From assembly GCA_900549445.1 (NCBI GenBank), contig UROS01000012.1, forward strand, positions 1-26,904: a stretch of DNA of 26,904 nt, given 5' to 3'. The DNA is from an uncultured Porphyromonadaceae bacterium (lineage in GTDB: Bacteria; Bacteroidota; Bacteroidia; Bacteroidales; Muribaculaceae). Below the pieces are notes generated by a model, which was given only the letters and a program-made list of their open reading frames with translations, was not told where the DNA came from and did no database searches. The position numbers and the translations under genes are program-made. Positions 1 through 7,514 of the stretch are shown piece after piece. Position 1 is the stretch's first letter. Each line of letters begins with the position of its first letter.

Positions 1-2
1 AT

Positions 3-110
3 AAGAGACAGGTGCGTTGTCTAAAGGGTATATTACCTCCGGATTCATCAGATTCGCTATCTGTGGTTTTAAATGAAATAGCCGTGGGCGAACGCTTAAA
101 AAGAATTTGA
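3..110 (+). CDS. C-terminal end of an upstream gene (partial)
   Basis: One reading frame is open from the left edge to a TGA at 108-110 and encodes 35 residues ending in EIAVGERLKRI. It runs into the promoter of the next gene: the TTTG box at 106-109 overlaps this stop codon. The stretch is too short to assign to a family. It could be the real C-terminus of a plus-strand gene that starts outside the window, or a chance open frame. No domain or motif was recognised. Confidence 0.4.
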   Translation, partial: KRQVRCLKGILPPDSSDSLSVVLNEIAVGERLKRI

Positions 111-136
111 ATTTTAATAAAAGTTCGTTATCTTTG
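106..136 (+). promoter_or_regulatory. Bacteroidetes-type promoter for the HU-CCDC81/SPOR gene
   Basis: A TTTG box at 106-109 is followed after 19 bp by TATCTTTG at 129-136, an exact match to the Bacteroidetes -33/-7 consensus (TTTG, TAnnTTTG). Transcription would start about 5-7 nt after the -7 box, at or just past the GTG start at 141, so the mRNA may have almost no leader. Confidence 0.75.
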
Positions 137-140
137 CATT

Positions 141-1148
141 GTGATACGGATTTGCCAGCATATAGAATATCTGCTTGCACGCCACGACTGCGTGGTGGTG
201 CCAAATTTCGGTGCCTTTTTATCGCAATATGTTCCGGCGCAATTTAATGCTGATACCCACACTATTATCCCGCCGTCGCGGTCGGTCGGATTTAATCCGG
301 AGGTGAACGTGAACGACGGGCTCCTCGCCGACAGCGTTATGCGGCGTCACCGGCTCACACGCCAGGCGGCCATGGACGCCATTGCCGTGGAAGTAGAATC
401 GCTCCGCCATCAGCTCTGCGAGGAAGGCAATGTGGCAATCGGCAGAATCGGTATCCTCCACGCCGGCAGCGAATCGGGTTCGCCCGTGTTTGAACCGCTT
501 GCTTCATCCGCCGTTCTTACCCGCTATACCGGTTTGCCGGAAATAGGCATGCCGGAAATCACCGTTCCTGAGAAGGCCGGTGAGCCGAAGGTTGCAGTGA
601 GGGAAAAAGGAGGCAATCTGCCGCGGTTTTTCAAGGTGGCCGCGTCGGCAATCGCAGCCGTATGCGTAGGAATCGTGCTCTCTACCACTACTCTTCACCG
701 CAATTCGCAAGTAAGCCATGCCTCGCTCGACTCCGGCCTCAGTTCACGGGCCGAGGAAGTGATAAAGCAGCAGAACCCCTCTGCCACGTCGCCCCTCCGG
801 GTGCTTTCAATCGCCATTCCCGCCGACTCCGACGCCATAGCATTAGTCGACACCGCAAAGCCGCGTGTTGCACCAACTGTAGCACCGTCAGTCCCGGTTA
901 AGCCGAAAAAGACTGTAAACCTGCGCCACAACGACGGAGACCCTTATCTGATAGTGGTTGCATCCCTCTCCACACCGCAACAGGCGCAAAAATTCATAGC
1001 TGAGAAAAACGACAGTTCGCTGCGCTTTGTCGCCATGGACGGTTACTACAGGGTATACGCCGCCACGGCTACGACCTCGCGCGGCGGGAGAGCGGCAATA
1101 GCGTCGCTGTCTGGCCGTTATCCTTCGGCGTGGCTATGCATGAAATAA
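141..1148 (+). CDS. HU-CCDC81 and SPOR domain protein
   Basis: 335 aa. The N-terminus (about residues 1-120; HIEYLLARHDCVVVPNFGAFL near residues 7-28) matches the paired HU-CCDC81 bacterial domains, relatives of HU/IHF found in Bacteroidetes. One hydrophobic segment at about 164-183 is a likely membrane anchor. The C-terminal 70 residues, from DPYLIVVASL, look like a SPOR domain, which binds denuded peptidoglycan glycan strands at division sites. The expected topology is a cytoplasmic HU-like part with SPOR in the periplasm, a type of protein thought to link the cell interior to the envelope; its exact role is unproven. The start is GTG: the HU domain begins at once and no ATG occurs before it. 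The promoter's -7 box ends only 4 nt upstream, so translation is probably leaderless. A 6-bp stem (1149-1154/1165-1170) without a T-tract follows the stop. Confidence 0.85.
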   Translation: MIRICQHIEYLLARHDCVVVPNFGAFLSQYVPAQFNADTHTIIPPSRSVGFNPEVNVNDGLLADSVMRRHRLTRQAAMDAIAVEVESLRHQLCEEGNVAIGRIGILHAGSESGSPVFEPLASSAVLTRYTGLPEIGMPEITVPEKAGEPKVAVREKGGNLPRFFKVAASAIAAVCVGIVLSTTTLHRNSQVSHASLDSGLSSRAEEVIKQQNPSATSPLRVLSIAIPADSDAIALVDTAKPRVAPTVAPSVPVKPKKTVNLRHNDGDPYLIVVASLSTPQQAQKFIAEKNDSSLRFVAMDGYYRVYAATATTSRGGRAAIASLSGRYPSAWLCMK

Positions 1149-1221
1149 GCGGCTACACTCCGGAAGCCGCGGCTGAATCCATTTCTTATTGAAATTCCAA
1201 ACAACTCAAACAGACTATATT

Positions 1222-1761
1222 ATGGAGAATTTCCACGATTTGCTCGTCGGCCGACGCAGCATACGCCGATATACCTCAGAACCTGTTAATCCCGACGACG
1301 TGCGCCTGATTCTCGAAGCCGGACTCATGGCTCCTACTTCAAAAAGTTCACGACCCTGGAGTTTCGTTGTGGTCGAGGACAAGGATATGCTCACACGCCT
1401 CAGCCAGTGCAAGGATATGGGCGCCGGGCCGATAGCGAAATGTCCGCTCGCTATTGTTGTGGCCGTAGACGCAACCAAAAGTGACCCCTACATAGAGGAT
1501 GCGTCGATTGCAGCCGCCTATATGCAGCTTCAGGCCGCGGATCTCGGACTGGGGAGCTGCTGGATTCAGGTGCGCGGACGCTTCGGCGCCGACGGAATGC
1601 CTGCGGAGGAATATGTGCAGGAAGCTCTCGGAATTCCGGAGACTTTCCCCGTAATCTGCATCCTCACGATCGGACATCCCGATGAGCAGCGCAAACCTCA
1701 GGCTACCGACAAACTGCTCTGGGAGCGCGTCAGCATAGGCACCTGGAGGAACGCGGAATGA
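1222..1761 (+). CDS. nitroreductase family protein
   Basis: 179 aa from the ATG at 1222. A TTG 33 nt upstream is open in frame, but the conserved N-terminus (FHDLLVGRRSIRRYT) begins right after the ATG. The RRSIRRY motif (residues 11-17), the MAPTSKSSRPWSFVVVED stretch and the C-terminal GHPDE are typical of small FMN-dependent NAD(P)H nitroreductases/oxidoreductases. Such proteins usually form homodimers that bind FMN at the interface and reduce quinones or nitro compounds; the physiological substrate here cannot be read from sequence. The stop overlaps the next start as ATGA, so translation is likely coupled to the DUF2520 gene. No promoter of its own is evident in the 73 bp after the HU-CCDC81 gene, so read-through from that gene is possible. 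Confidence 0.88.
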   Translation: MENFHDLLVGRRSIRRYTSEPVNPDDVRLILEAGLMAPTSKSSRPWSFVVVEDKDMLTRLSQCKDMGAGPIAKCPLAIVVAVDATKSDPYIEDASIAAAYMQLQAADLGLGSCWIQVRGRFGADGMPAEEYVQEALGIPETFPVICILTIGHPDEQRKPQATDKLLWERVSIGTWRNAE

Positions 1762-2531
1762 TTCCGCGCATAACCGTGGCAGGTGCGGGCAACGTGGCTT
1801 CGGCACTCGCCCCTGCCATAGAGCAAGCCGGGGCCGGACGCATAATTCAGGTTTTCAGCCGTAAAATCGACAACGCCCGCCGCCTCGCATCGCAGCTTAA
1901 GGAGGCCACGGTCACCGACAATCCCGAAGAAATCGACACGGACGCCGATTTTTGCCTGATAAGTGTGGCCGACGATGCCGTTGAACCGCTCGCAGGATGT
2001 CTGCGTCGGGGTAAGGCCGTACTGCTCCACACCTCCGGATCCGTTCCGGCGGGAGTGCTCGCCACAGCCGCTGAAAACTATGGCGTGTTTTATCCACTGC
2101 AGACCTTTACCAAGGGGGTGGAAGTAGACCTTTCGTCGGTAACGCTGTTTACCGAGGGATCCGACCCCGCTACGGAGGAGCGTATAAACGGGATGGCGCG
2201 AAAAGTGTTCAGCAGGGTACTCCATGCCGACAGCACAACCCGCAGGCAGATTCACCTTGCGGCGGTATTTGCCTGTAATTTCGCCAACTACATGTGGATG
2301 GCGGCTTCCGACATTCTTGCCCAACGGCAGATTCCGTTCGACGTGCTGCAGCCGCTCATCTCAGAGACCCTCCGCAAGGCAACCGCAACCTCGCCGGAGG
2401 CCGGACAGACCGGGCCTGCCGTAAGAGGCGACACCGCGGTCATTGAGAAGCATAAGCAGATGCTTTCTCCGGAATTCCGCGACATCTACGGGTTACTGAC
2501 CGATTCCATAATGAAAAAATTTCACAAATGA
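1758..2531 (+). CDS. Rossmann-like and DUF2520 domain protein
   Basis: 257 aa. The N-terminus ITVAGAGNVASALAPAI (about residues 4-20) is a dinucleotide-binding Rossmann motif of the GxGNVA type, followed by a sheet-helix domain to about residue 120. The C-terminal half (RRQIHLAAVFACNFANYMWMAA) fits DUF2520, the helical domain paired with this Rossmann fold in many bacteria. The architecture resembles F420-dependent NADP reductases and 6-phosphogluconate/ketopantoate-type dehydrogenases, so NAD(P)-linked oxidoreduction is likely, but no substrate is established. It overlaps both neighbours by 4 nt (ATGA at 1758 and 2528). Tight coupling with a KdsC-like phosphatase suggests, without proving, a role near envelope sugar metabolism. 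Confidence 0.85.
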   Translation: MIPRITVAGAGNVASALAPAIEQAGAGRIIQVFSRKIDNARRLASQLKEATVTDNPEEIDTDADFCLISVADDAVEPLAGCLRRGKAVLLHTSGSVPAGVLATAAENYGVFYPLQTFTKGVEVDLSSVTLFTEGSDPATEERINGMARKVFSRVLHADSTTRRQIHLAAVFACNFANYMWMAASDILAQRQIPFDVLQPLISETLRKATATSPEAGQTGPAVRGDTAVIEKHKQMLSPEFRDIYGLLTDSIMKKFHK

Positions 2532-3052
2532 GCCGTATAAATTACAACCTCAGCCACATACGGGCCATAATATTCGATGTTGACGGGGTGCTGTCGCCCT
2601 CCGTAATGCCACTCGATTCCGACGGACGCCCTATGCGGCTCGTAAACGTGAAAGACGCCTACGCAATACGCCTCGCTCTGAAAAAGGGACTGCGCATAGC
2701 CATAATTTCCGGAGGTGAAGACAAACGCCTGCACACCGCGCTGACGCGACTCGGTATTTCCGACATCATCATGGGCTGCGCCGACAAAGAGTCGGCCCTA
2801 CTGAGTTTTCTCGAGACTTACGGTCTGACTCCAGGCGAAGCAGCGATGGCAGGCGACGATATCCCCGACATTCCTGCCATGAAAATCGCCGGACTCAGCA
2901 TAGCGCCGGCCGACGCTTCGCACGACGTCCGCGATTTTGCCACCTACATAAGCCGCATAAACGGCGGCTGCGGTGTGGCACGCGAGATTATCGAGGAAAT
3001 TCTCCGGGCGAAAAACCTATGGCTCAACGAAAAAGACGACTATCTATGGTAA
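2528..3052 (+). CDS. HAD phosphatase, KdsC-like (KDO-8-phosphate phosphatase family)
   Basis: 174 aa, the usual size for KdsC (about 170-190). All four HAD motifs are visible: I, FDVDGVLS with D17 as nucleophile and D19 as acid/base; II, S61 in ISGGE; III, K87 in CADKESA; IV, GDDIPD at 109-114. There is no cap domain, as in KdsC, which works as a tetramer. KdsC hydrolyses 3-deoxy-D-manno-octulosonate 8-phosphate to KDO for the LPS inner core, and Bacteroidales carry relatives of this family. The substrate here is inferred from family only. The start overlaps the DUF2520 stop by 4 nt, and the end overlaps the Maf start at 3046 by 7 nt, so the three are probably made from one message. Confidence 0.85.
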   Translation: MSRINYNLSHIRAIIFDVDGVLSPSVMPLDSDGRPMRLVNVKDAYAIRLALKKGLRIAIISGGEDKRLHTALTRLGISDIIMGCADKESALLSFLETYGLTPGEAAMAGDDIPDIPAMKIAGLSIAPADASHDVRDFATYISRINGGCGVAREIIEEILRAKNLWLNEKDDYLW

Positions 3053-3642
3053 AGAATCCGCTTGAAAATCTCAACCGCTATAAAATAATCCTCGCCAGCG
3101 GATCGCCCCGCCGCCGCGAACTGCTTGGGATGCTCGGAATCGACTTCAAGGTAAACACCTCTGTGGAGGTCGACGAAAACCACTCGGGAATTCCGGCTCG
3201 CGAAGTGGCTCCCTATCTGTCGAAAGTAAAAGCGGATGCATACCGCGCTCTGCTTACGCCTGATGGCAACGAACTGATAATCACTGCCGACACGGTGGTG
3301 ATACTCGGTGACCGCGTACTCGGCAAACCCTCCGACGCAGCCGAAGCTTTCGAAATGCTCAGCGCAATGTCCGGCCGCGTGCATGAAGTGATAACAGGAG
3401 TCACGGTAACTACGGCGGATCGCACGGAAACGTTCAGCGCCGTGTCGAAAGTTGAGTTTTCCCCTCTCTCGGCTGACGAAATCCGTTATTACCTCGAAGG
3501 TTTCAGACCGTATGACAAGGCAGGAGCATACGGCATTCAGGAATGGATCGGCGCCGCCGGCATCCGCGGAATCGAGGGCAGTTTCTATAATGTGATGGGC
3601 CTCCCCGTGAACCGCCTCTACGAACTGCTCAAAACTTTCTGA
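3046..3642 (+). CDS. maf: Maf family nucleotide pyrophosphatase (YhdE-like)
   Basis: 198 aa from the ATG at 3046; an in-frame ATG at 3019 would add nine basic residues and overlap the upstream gene by 34 nt, so 3046 is preferred. The phosphate-binding ASGSPRRRELL (residues 17-27), the catalytic ADTVV (D82), GKP (K94) and GAYGIQ (Q164) are all present. The DKAGAYGIQ stretch matches the YhdE branch (dTTP/UTP and modified pyrimidine NTP hydrolysis) better than the YceF branch (m7GTP). The enzyme splits non-canonical NTPs into NMP and pyrophosphate in the cytoplasm, which helps keep them out of nucleic acids. Its last 14 nt overlap the end of the convergent ATP-grasp gene. Confidence 0.9.
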   Translation: MVKNPLENLNRYKIILASGSPRRRELLGMLGIDFKVNTSVEVDENHSGIPAREVAPYLSKVKADAYRALLTPDGNELIITADTVVILGDRVLGKPSDAAEAFEMLSAMSGRVHEVITGVTVTTADRTETFSAVSKVEFSPLSADEIRYYLEGFRPYDKAGAYGIQEWIGAAGIRGIEGSFYNVMGLPVNRLYELLKTF

Positions 3643-4696
3643 GGATCAGCGTAAAGCCCTCGGCCGGCGGCAAAAGAACGGTATCCGGTGCACCCGCCGG
3701 AGAATTATGTAGCCAAAGAAGCCGGCACGGCGATTCTGGCTGCAGTCTGTCGGCTATTTTCATAGCCACAACACCCATGGTCATACGCAGATTGAGCTCC
3801 ACACAAGGCATAAGCCGGACAGTGCCCGAAGAATCGCGATAAATCATCATATCGATTCCAAGCCAGCCTTTATAAACATCTCCGACCAGACGTGAAAGCA
3901 GAATCCCGAGACGCGGAATCACGTCGCTGAGTTCAGCCATACAGCACACCCCTGCCCCACCTATAATGCGCCGCAGATCTTCCTGACGGGCCACAATGTT
4001 GCCCGCATACATTCCCTGCGACTCAGTCTGAAACACAGACAGGCCACGGAATGCAACTCCGCACGCATTGCTGTAAAAAAGCGCCGCAAAATCAAGAATC
4101 TTACAAAGCGCAGGCTCCACAATCACGCTGCCCTGACGGTGGATTATCCCCTCCAGCCTACGGCGGAGCGCATCGCGGCCGAGGGCAGAGCTGCAGAAAA
4201 CGCCGCGTCCGCTTCCGGACCATGGCGATTTCACATAGCTGTCAGACGCCCTGCACCTTGAAAGAGCCGCAGAAGCATCCGTAAACTCCTCGCCGCGAGG
4301 ATATTCATCACCCAGTCCGGCGAGCAGACCGAGAGCCGAGCGCCGGTGGCTTATCCGGCGCATCCGCTCTACAGCCTCATCTGAAGGCAATCCGGCTTCG
4401 TCAACCCCCGCATTACGGAACTGGCGCACGGCATCGAGGCTCCAGCCCCACGGCGCCGGCTCGCTATAGCCGCAGCCCGGAGCGAAGATATCGCCGTACA
4501 GTCCGAATTTCTCCCGGAGCGCGCCGGCTTCATCGCGCAGCGATTCCGGCGCAACCACGCGGTCGCCCTCCTCTGCCCACCAGAGAGGCAAAAGCGCCCC
4601 CGCCCGGTGCAGCGCAGCTGCACCGGGCGGGGGTGTGTAATGCCGGCAACCGAGTCCGAGGGCAAGGTCGTTTTCCGGATTAAAAAGATGAATCAT
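3629..4696 (-). CDS. ATP-grasp fold protein of unknown substrate
   Basis: 355 aa. The N-terminus MIHLFNPENDLALG is followed by a Rossmann-like preATP-grasp region. Likely ATP-grasp elements are YVKSPWSGSGRGV (K156 and a glycine-rich loop), IVEP (192-195), GWLGIDMMIY (277-286) and CVELNLRMTMG (298-308), where E300 and N302 would bind Mg-ATP. This layout matches ATP-grasp carboxylate-amine or carboxylate-thiol ligases; no known member was recognised, so the product is unknown. The start overlaps the stop of the upstream secreted peptidase gene by 4 nt (ATGA), and the 3' end overlaps maf by 14 nt. A perfect 16-bp inverted repeat (4597-4633) lies 64-100 nt into the coding region, encoding the stretch PPPGAAALHRAGA. 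The gene is GC-rich with many Arg and Ala codons. Confidence 0.7.
   Translation of the reverse strand: MIHLFNPENDLALGLGCRHYTPPPGAAALHRAGALLPLWWAEEGDRVVAPESLRDEAGALREKFGLYGDIFAPGCGYSEPAPWGWSLDAVRQFRNAGVDEAGLPSDEAVERMRRISHRRSALGLLAGLGDEYPRGEEFTDASAALSRCRASDSYVKSPWSGSGRGVFCSSALGRDALRRRLEGIIHRQGSVIVEPALCKILDFAALFYSNACGVAFRGLSVFQTESQGMYAGNIVARQEDLRRIIGGAGVCCMAELSDVIPRLGILLSRLVGDVYKGWLGIDMMIYRDSSGTVRLMPCVELNLRMTMGVVAMKIADRLQPESPCRLLWLHNSPAGAPDTVLLPPAEGFTLILRKF
4597..4633. repeat. perfect 16-bp inverted repeat inside the ATP-grasp gene
   Basis: Arms 4597-4612 and 4618-4633 are exact reverse complements around a 5-nt centre (CGCAG). The stem is almost all G/C, so the minus-strand mRNA would fold into a very stable hairpin about 64-100 nt after the ATP-grasp start codon. 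There is no T-tract, so it is not a standard intrinsic terminator. Confidence 0.9.
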
Positions 4697-5886
4697 TTGA
4701 ATTTCTTCGATATTTCCTCAGGCACTGCGGCTTTGTTGACCATAATGTCGATGGTCTTTGCGAGGAAATATGGCTCTGAAACATAGAAAAATCCGTCGTA
4801 GATATTGTTGGTGTCCCACGAATTTTTCACTTTGTAATAATTGTTGCCCTTCTGGTCGACAGCCTTGCCTACGATCACCATGCCGTGATCATCGGTAGTC
4901 TCCTGACTGTCGAACATATCCTGACGCATCTGCTGGGTCACGGTGATTTCCTCAACCGGGAACTTGAAATCGTACATTTCTTTCTCGCGATCCTTATCGG
5001 AAAGTTTCACCCAGCGGGCGAGTTCAGTTCCCGAGAGATCAGACTCATCCTTTGCCTTGGGGAAAACAGCAAAGCCGTCGGTCCAGCGGAAACCTTTTTC
5101 GCTGACGTCGGCCGCCCATTCAACTGTATAACCGTTCTCGATGGCATTGTCTACGATAGCTTTCATCTCCTCCATCGGCACGTTCATATACTTGGCCCCG
5201 AGCCAGTTGTCGGCAACCTCAACGGCAAACGGAGTATAGAAAGGATGATGGGTGAAGGAAGTCACCGCGATGAAATCGTCCATATTGAGTCCGAGCGAGT
5301 CGGCGAATGACCAGGGAGTGTATGTTACGCCCTCGTATACGAAAGTTTCGGGGATTTCACCGAAATAAGCGTCGAGAATACCGCTCAGACCTTTTTTCCA
5401 CGCGGTCGAGATTTTCTTGCCCCGGGTGGTGTTGACCGATTTCACGTATGAACTCAACACACCGTCAAGTTCCGTATGGTCGTGTTTTTTCTCGCCGTAC
5501 TGCAGTCCGGAATAAGCTTCTTCGGGCATAGCGCCATAGTTAACAAACACGTAGGGGACATCGACAACGCTGCCGCCGGCTGCAAAATTCGTGGCACCGT
5601 TCATGCGGATGTAGCGGTCGGCCTTGTCTTCAAAACAATGGCGTACGGTAAACATCTCGGAGAGGGCGATTTCTTTGCCAGTTTTGCGCAGAATTTCGTC
5701 CTCGAGGAGCGAAGTGCCCGCGAAGCACCAGCATGTGCCCGACCTGTTCTGATCCTTAACCGGAGTTGTTTTCACCACTTTTACGTCGGTAAACCTGAAT
5801 GTAGTATCGGCTTTTTCCTTTTTGCCTGCGGCGGAAGCGCCAAAAACCAATGACAGCGCGAGGGCTGATAACAGTATATTTTTCAT
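4693..5886 (-). CDS. secreted C1 family cysteine peptidase (aminopeptidase C / bleomycin hydrolase-like)
   Basis: 397 aa from the ATG at 5886; a TTG two codons upstream is a weaker choice. Residues 1-20 form a Sec signal peptide (MKNILLSALALSLVFGASAA), so the enzyme is exported. The papain-type catalytic set is complete: Q46 in KDQNRSGTCWCF, nucleophile C52, H334 in DDHGMVIVG and N355 in VKNSWD. Overall pattern and length fit the PepC/bleomycin hydrolase group (C1B), here an exported Bacteroidales form likely to trim peptides in the periplasm. Two copies of TTATTTTG, close to the -7 consensus, lie upstream (5918-5925 and 5890-5897, minus strand); the nearer is 20 bp from the farther, which could serve as its -33 TTTG, but then transcription would begin at the ATG itself. 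The stop overlaps the ATP-grasp start by 4 nt. Confidence 0.9.
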   Translation of the reverse strand: MKNILLSALALSLVFGASAAGKKEKADTTFRFTDVKVVKTTPVKDQNRSGTCWCFAGTSLLEDEILRKTGKEIALSEMFTVRHCFEDKADRYIRMNGATNFAAGGSVVDVPYVFVNYGAMPEEAYSGLQYGEKKHDHTELDGVLSSYVKSVNTTRGKKISTAWKKGLSGILDAYFGEIPETFVYEGVTYTPWSFADSLGLNMDDFIAVTSFTHHPFYTPFAVEVADNWLGAKYMNVPMEEMKAIVDNAIENGYTVEWAADVSEKGFRWTDGFAVFPKAKDESDLSGTELARWVKLSDKDREKEMYDFKFPVEEITVTQQMRQDMFDSQETTDDHGMVIVGKAVDQKGNNYYKVKNSWDTNNIYDGFFYVSEPYFLAKTIDIMVNKAAVPEEISKKFK

Positions 5887-5914
5887 CCTCAAAATAAGTA
5901 ATGTGATAATTCTA

Positions 5915-5946
5915 TTGCAAAATAAGGAATTTTTTCTTTAACTTTG
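5915..5946 (+). promoter_or_regulatory. promoter of the outer-membrane beta-barrel gene
   Basis: TAACTTTG at 5939-5946 matches the Bacteroidetes -7 consensus exactly, with TTG at 5915-5917 placed 21 bp upstream. Transcription would start near 5952, leaving a leader of about 20 nt. This decides for the ATG at 5971 over the TTG at 5944, which lies inside the -7 box. Confidence 0.7.
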
Positions 5947-5970
5947 TACACAAATTTGAAGAAAAAACTG

Positions 5971-6597
5971 ATGAAAAAGAAATTTGCAGCAATCATAATA
6001 GCACTTCTCACCCTCTGCAGTTCCCAGGCGCTCATGGCGCAGTCGAAGTTCCGTTACGGACCGGCGGCAGGCGTGACTTTCTCCACCCTGAAATTCCGTC
6101 AGGATTTGTTTACGGTAGATCAGAGCACCGGATTCTCTGCAGGCGTTCAGGCTGAATTCATGTTTCCCGGAATAGGCTTCGGACTCGGGTTAGGTCTTAT
6201 GTACAACCAGCTGGGAGCCACGCTGCATCTGGGCGAACAGAAAATCTGGTCGTCGCAGGGCTACGGCAAAGAGCGCTCTTATCTCCACTACGTTGAGATT
6301 CCTTTTCATCTGAAGTTCAAATATACCCGTCTGAACGGATTCGAGGACAAACTTGCTCCTATCGTTTACGGCGGTCCGACCTTCGGTCTGCACGTAGGCA
6401 ACAGCAATATTCCGGCGCTCAAGTATGCCGGCGGCGACTTAGGCATGACGCTCGGTGTGGGTGTTGAAATCCTGCGCAACTGGCAGCTCACAGGCAGCTA
6501 CACCTGGGGTATGACCTACGTTGAGAAAGCCCGCCTCCTCACCGACTTCAGCGCCCGTTCATATTCATGGGACATCCGCGTGGCCTATTACTTCTGA
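5971..6597 (+). CDS. outer membrane beta-barrel protein (PorT / OMP_b-brl_2 family)
   Basis: 208 aa from the ATG at 5971. A signal peptide (MKKKFAAIIIALLTLCSSQALMAQ, about 24 residues, with MAQ before the cut) leads into alternating hydrophobic and aromatic strands (FRYGPAAGVTFSTL, GFGLGLGLMYNQLG, YLHYVEIPFHLKFKY, NWQLTGSYTWGMTYV) and ends in a terminal Phe (VAYYF), the signal for insertion by the BAM complex. The size and the GxxxGxxFSTL start fit the eight-stranded PorT-like barrels common in Bacteroidetes. Function within this broad family is not predictable; most are structural or porin-like. It is a single-gene unit, divergent from the C1 peptidase and convergent with the glycosyltransferase cluster, with an 18-nt gap and no obvious terminator. 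Confidence 0.85.
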   Translation: MKKKFAAIIIALLTLCSSQALMAQSKFRYGPAAGVTFSTLKFRQDLFTVDQSTGFSAGVQAEFMFPGIGFGLGLGLMYNQLGATLHLGEQKIWSSQGYGKERSYLHYVEIPFHLKFKYTRLNGFEDKLAPIVYGGPTFGLHVGNSNIPALKYAGGDLGMTLGVGVEILRNWQLTGSYTWGMTYVEKARLLTDFSARSYSWDIRVAYYF

Positions 6598-6615
6598 CCA
6601 CTTTTCTTCCGGCAA

Positions 6616-7503
6616 TTATTCTTTTTCAACCTCGCGTACTATCATCAGTGCATTGCGCCAGTAGTCCCGCAGAGCGGGATTGCCGGAAAGCATGGCAATC
6701 CTCACCCGGCAGGTAAATTTAAGAAGACTGTCGGCGAGACGGCACTTCCACTTCGGGAATATGCTTTCATAATAGAGCCTGCGGCTGCGGTAAAACATCC
6801 TGTCTTTTTTCCCTGCGCTGCGGAAACTTGCGTTTTCAAGGTGTATGATCCTCGCCTCGGGACAGAAAAGCGACTTGCGGCCGGCGGCCGCGTAACGCCG
6901 TGCCATCTCCGTTTCCTCGAAATACATAAAGAATTTCGGGTCAAATAACCCGAGTCGTTCTATGTCAGAGCGACGCACCATCAGATCGGCTCCTATTATA
7001 TAAGCTACGCTGCAAAAGCCGTTGCGGGCAGCGCTACGGCGCTTGAAAAAGTCGATTGACTTCGTCAGAGCCTGCTTCATGAGAAAATTCAGTTCCCATA
7101 GTGCCGACGGAAAAAGGTGATAGTAGGAAAAGGCAGGTTTCAGTTCACGGTCGAGCAGCTGACCGCCCGCCATGGCGGCTTCGGGATGTAGGTCAAGGAA
7201 CCGTGCGAGAATTTCCACGGCATTGTTTTCAAGAATCGTGTCGCTGTTCAGAAACAACACGTAGCGTCCGGACGAACGGGCATAGCCGATGTTGTTCGCA
7301 CGCCCGAATCCTACGTTTTCTTTGTTATATATATAATGTATGCGGCTGTCTGCTGAAAACTGCTCGAGGCTGCCGTCGGTCGATGCGTTGTCAACGAGGA
7401 TAATCTCGAAATTTATCCCCGAAGTTTTTTCAAACACACTGTCGATACACTCGGCTGTGAGTTGCCGGGTGTTGTAGTTCACAATTATTACAGAAACATC
7501 CAT
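6616..7503 (-). CDS. family 2 glycosyltransferase (rhamnosyltransferase-like)
   Basis: 295 aa. It starts with the GT-A nucleotide-binding region VSVIIVNYNTRQL, then VDNASTDGS (37-45) and NSD (86-88), which takes the place of the metal-binding DxD. The downstream FDPKFFMYFEETEMARRYAAAGR stretch is the acceptor/catalytic region typical of WbbL-like GT2 enzymes that add rhamnose or related sugars to lipid-linked glycans. No membrane segments are obvious, so it should act at the cytoplasmic face. It is the last gene of the minus-strand polysaccharide cluster, 11 nt after its neighbour. The sugar specificity is unknown. Confidence 0.87.
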   Translation of the reverse strand: MDVSVIIVNYNTRQLTAECIDSVFEKTSGINFEIILVDNASTDGSLEQFSADSRIHYIYNKENVGFGRANNIGYARSSGRYVLFLNSDTILENNAVEILARFLDLHPEAAMAGGQLLDRELKPAFSYYHLFPSALWELNFLMKQALTKSIDFFKRRSAARNGFCSVAYIIGADLMVRRSDIERLGLFDPKFFMYFEETEMARRYAAAGRKSLFCPEARIIHLENASFRSAGKKDRMFYRSRRLYYESIFPKWKCRLADSLLKFTCRVRIAMLSGNPALRDYWRNALMIVREVEKE

Positions 7504-7514
7504 GTCGCGGAGAA

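Noticed and set aside
1149..1170. Stem after the HU-CCDC81/SPOR stop as a terminator
   Set aside because: Only 6 bp with a 10-nt loop and no T-tract; too weak to call.
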